DNA from: JBDNFP01 sp041689775
GTDB lineage: Bacteria; Bacteroidota; Bacteroidia; Cytophagales; Spirosomataceae
NCBI GenBank assembly: GCA_041689775.1
Contig: JBDNFP010000377.1
Span: forward strand, 1 to 5,725
Reading direction: 5' to 3'
DNA: 5,725 nt
Position numbers and translations under genes: made by a program. Below are positions 5,443 through 5,725 of this stretch, piece by piece (position 1 is the first letter of the stretch; the number at the start of each line of letters is the position of its first letter). The notes beneath the pieces were generated by a model. That model saw only the letters and a program-made list of their open reading frames with translations. It searched no databases and had not been told where the DNA came from.

Positions 5443-5550
5443 GATTATCGGGCATTTAATCAGTTTCAAAACCAGGGAGGAAATCTATCGGCTATCGTTC
5501 AGGCCATGGCCAACAATGGCTCTTTGAGAAATGCCCCTGGTTGCCCATAA
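5443..5550 (+). CDS. Lipoprotein gene, last in-frame segment after the TGA
   Basis: Thirty-five codons in the same frame as the main segment read DYRAFNQFQNQGGNLSAIVQAMANNGSLRNAPGCP and end at TAA 5548-5550. There is no start codon near the beginning. The amphipathic, Asn/Gln-rich character matches the domain end after an 'MDLxNN' motif. A further one-base loss near 5544-5547 would carry the reading on as PIKFLPKTQLYYEGQVERI to TAA 5601-5603, giving a protein of about 541 aa. I cannot decide between the two ends. Confidence 0.5.
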   Translation, partial: DYRAFNQFQNQGGNLSAIVQAMANNGSLRNAPGCP

Positions 5551-5577
5551 AGTTTTTACCTAAAACGCAACTGTACT

Positions 5578-5725
5578 ATGAAGGTCAGGTTGAACGCATC
5601 TAAAAATACAATTCGTCGGGTAGGGCACTTGTTAAAATACAATAACCCCCGCTTTTTGCCAGCGAAACATCTTGTCACCTCACAAATAAGTATTGGTTTC
5701 GTGAATCTGGTGCACTCAAATCTGA
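5578..5725 (+). CDS. Open frame running off the window edge, unrecognised
   Basis: ATG 5578 opens a frame of 49 codons with no stop before the window end (MKVRLNASKNTIRRVGHLL...). It is basic, has no signal peptide or family motif I recognise, and has no visible ribosome binding site or promoter. The opposite strand is also open over most of the same stretch, which weakens the case. It overlaps the possible extended end of the lipoprotein gene (to 5603). It may be non-coding; the rest of 5551-5725 shows no RNA gene, terminator or clear repeat. Confidence 0.15.
   Translation, partial: MKVRLNASKNTIRRVGHLLKYNNPRFLPAKHLVTSQISIGFVNLVHSNL

Larger units (their letters stand above)
3980..5550 (+). 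pseudogene. Secreted lipoprotein with Gly7 linker and C-terminal DUF6973-like domain, disrupted
   Basis: Joined across its lesions this is one protein of about 523 aa. It starts at ATG 3980 with a lipoprotein signal peptide: MIRRSS, a hydrophobic core, and Cys21 in the context AQWSC. Gln at -3 is not ideal for a lipobox. Residues about 30-250 form an N-terminal region I do not recognise by name, including FIDEARAWYQ, MAFWKYAQNGKLVNGVNIVSVPLLF, SGAVLLMNEERDSFEVGWRY and a Cys-containing part near CTPSHNQPC. A run of seven Gly (4825-4845) forms a linker to an all-helical C-terminal domain with NAYRHAFFNVLNAQ (about 5248-5289) and IDLFNNE (5419-5439). These resemble the conserved RHAxxN and MDLxNN motifs that I associate with DUF6973; the link is from memory of the family. 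The lesions are a one-base loss at about 4060-4067, TAG 4327-4329 and TGA 5440-5442. No function is known. The protein is probably anchored in the outer membrane or at the cell surface. Confidence 0.72.

Overview
The window looks like chromosomal DNA of a member of the Bacteroidota, most likely a Cytophagales bacterium of the Spirosoma/Dyadobacter type. Three things suggest this: the protein families present (a LolA-like outer-membrane lipoprotein-sorting relative, a roughly 1020-residue VPS10/BNR propeller protein, and a secreted lipoprotein with a DUF6973-like tail), a promoter resembling the Bacteroidota pattern (TTG, 21 nt, then TGTATTTG against TAnnTTTG), and moderate GC content. The taxon is inferred from these traits, not from a database search.

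Layout, all on the + strand. (1) 1-645: the remaining part of a LolA-like periplasmic protein gene whose 5' end is broken or lies outside the window. (2) 646-723: a short gap holding a perfect 11-bp inverted repeat. (3) 724-3791: one large gene for a secreted BNR/Asp-box beta-propeller protein, followed by a strong intrinsic terminator at 3817-3853. (4) 3854-3979: an intergenic region with further inverted repeats and a candidate promoter. (5) 3980-5550, perhaps to 5603: one gene for a lipoprotein with a Gly7 linker and a C-terminal DUF6973-like domain. (6) 5551-5725: no recognisable gene, only a short open frame reaching the window edge.

The main observation is that none of the three genes is intact as written. 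When the frames are stitched by homology and by continuity of sense, the propeller gene carries one in-frame TAG and three single-base frameshifts. The lipoprotein gene carries one frameshift, one TAG and one TGA, with a possible further frameshift at its end. The LolA-like gene has a TAA immediately before its first usable ATG. Between the lesions the protein sequence stays very well preserved. That means either very recent pseudogenisation of neighbouring genes or, more likely in my view, consensus errors in the sequence. Two frameshifts lie in or next to homopolymer runs, and every stop can be explained by a single C-to-T or G-to-A change. All three stop codons occur, so a reassigned genetic code does not explain them.

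I see no mobile element, CRISPR array, tRNA or rRNA, and no convincing new multi-gene system. The least characterised item is the lipoprotein at 3980-5550, which joins an undescribed N-terminal region to a DUF6973-like domain through a glycine linker. The three genes share an envelope or secreted destination but no visible pathway, and the terminator separates the third from the first two.
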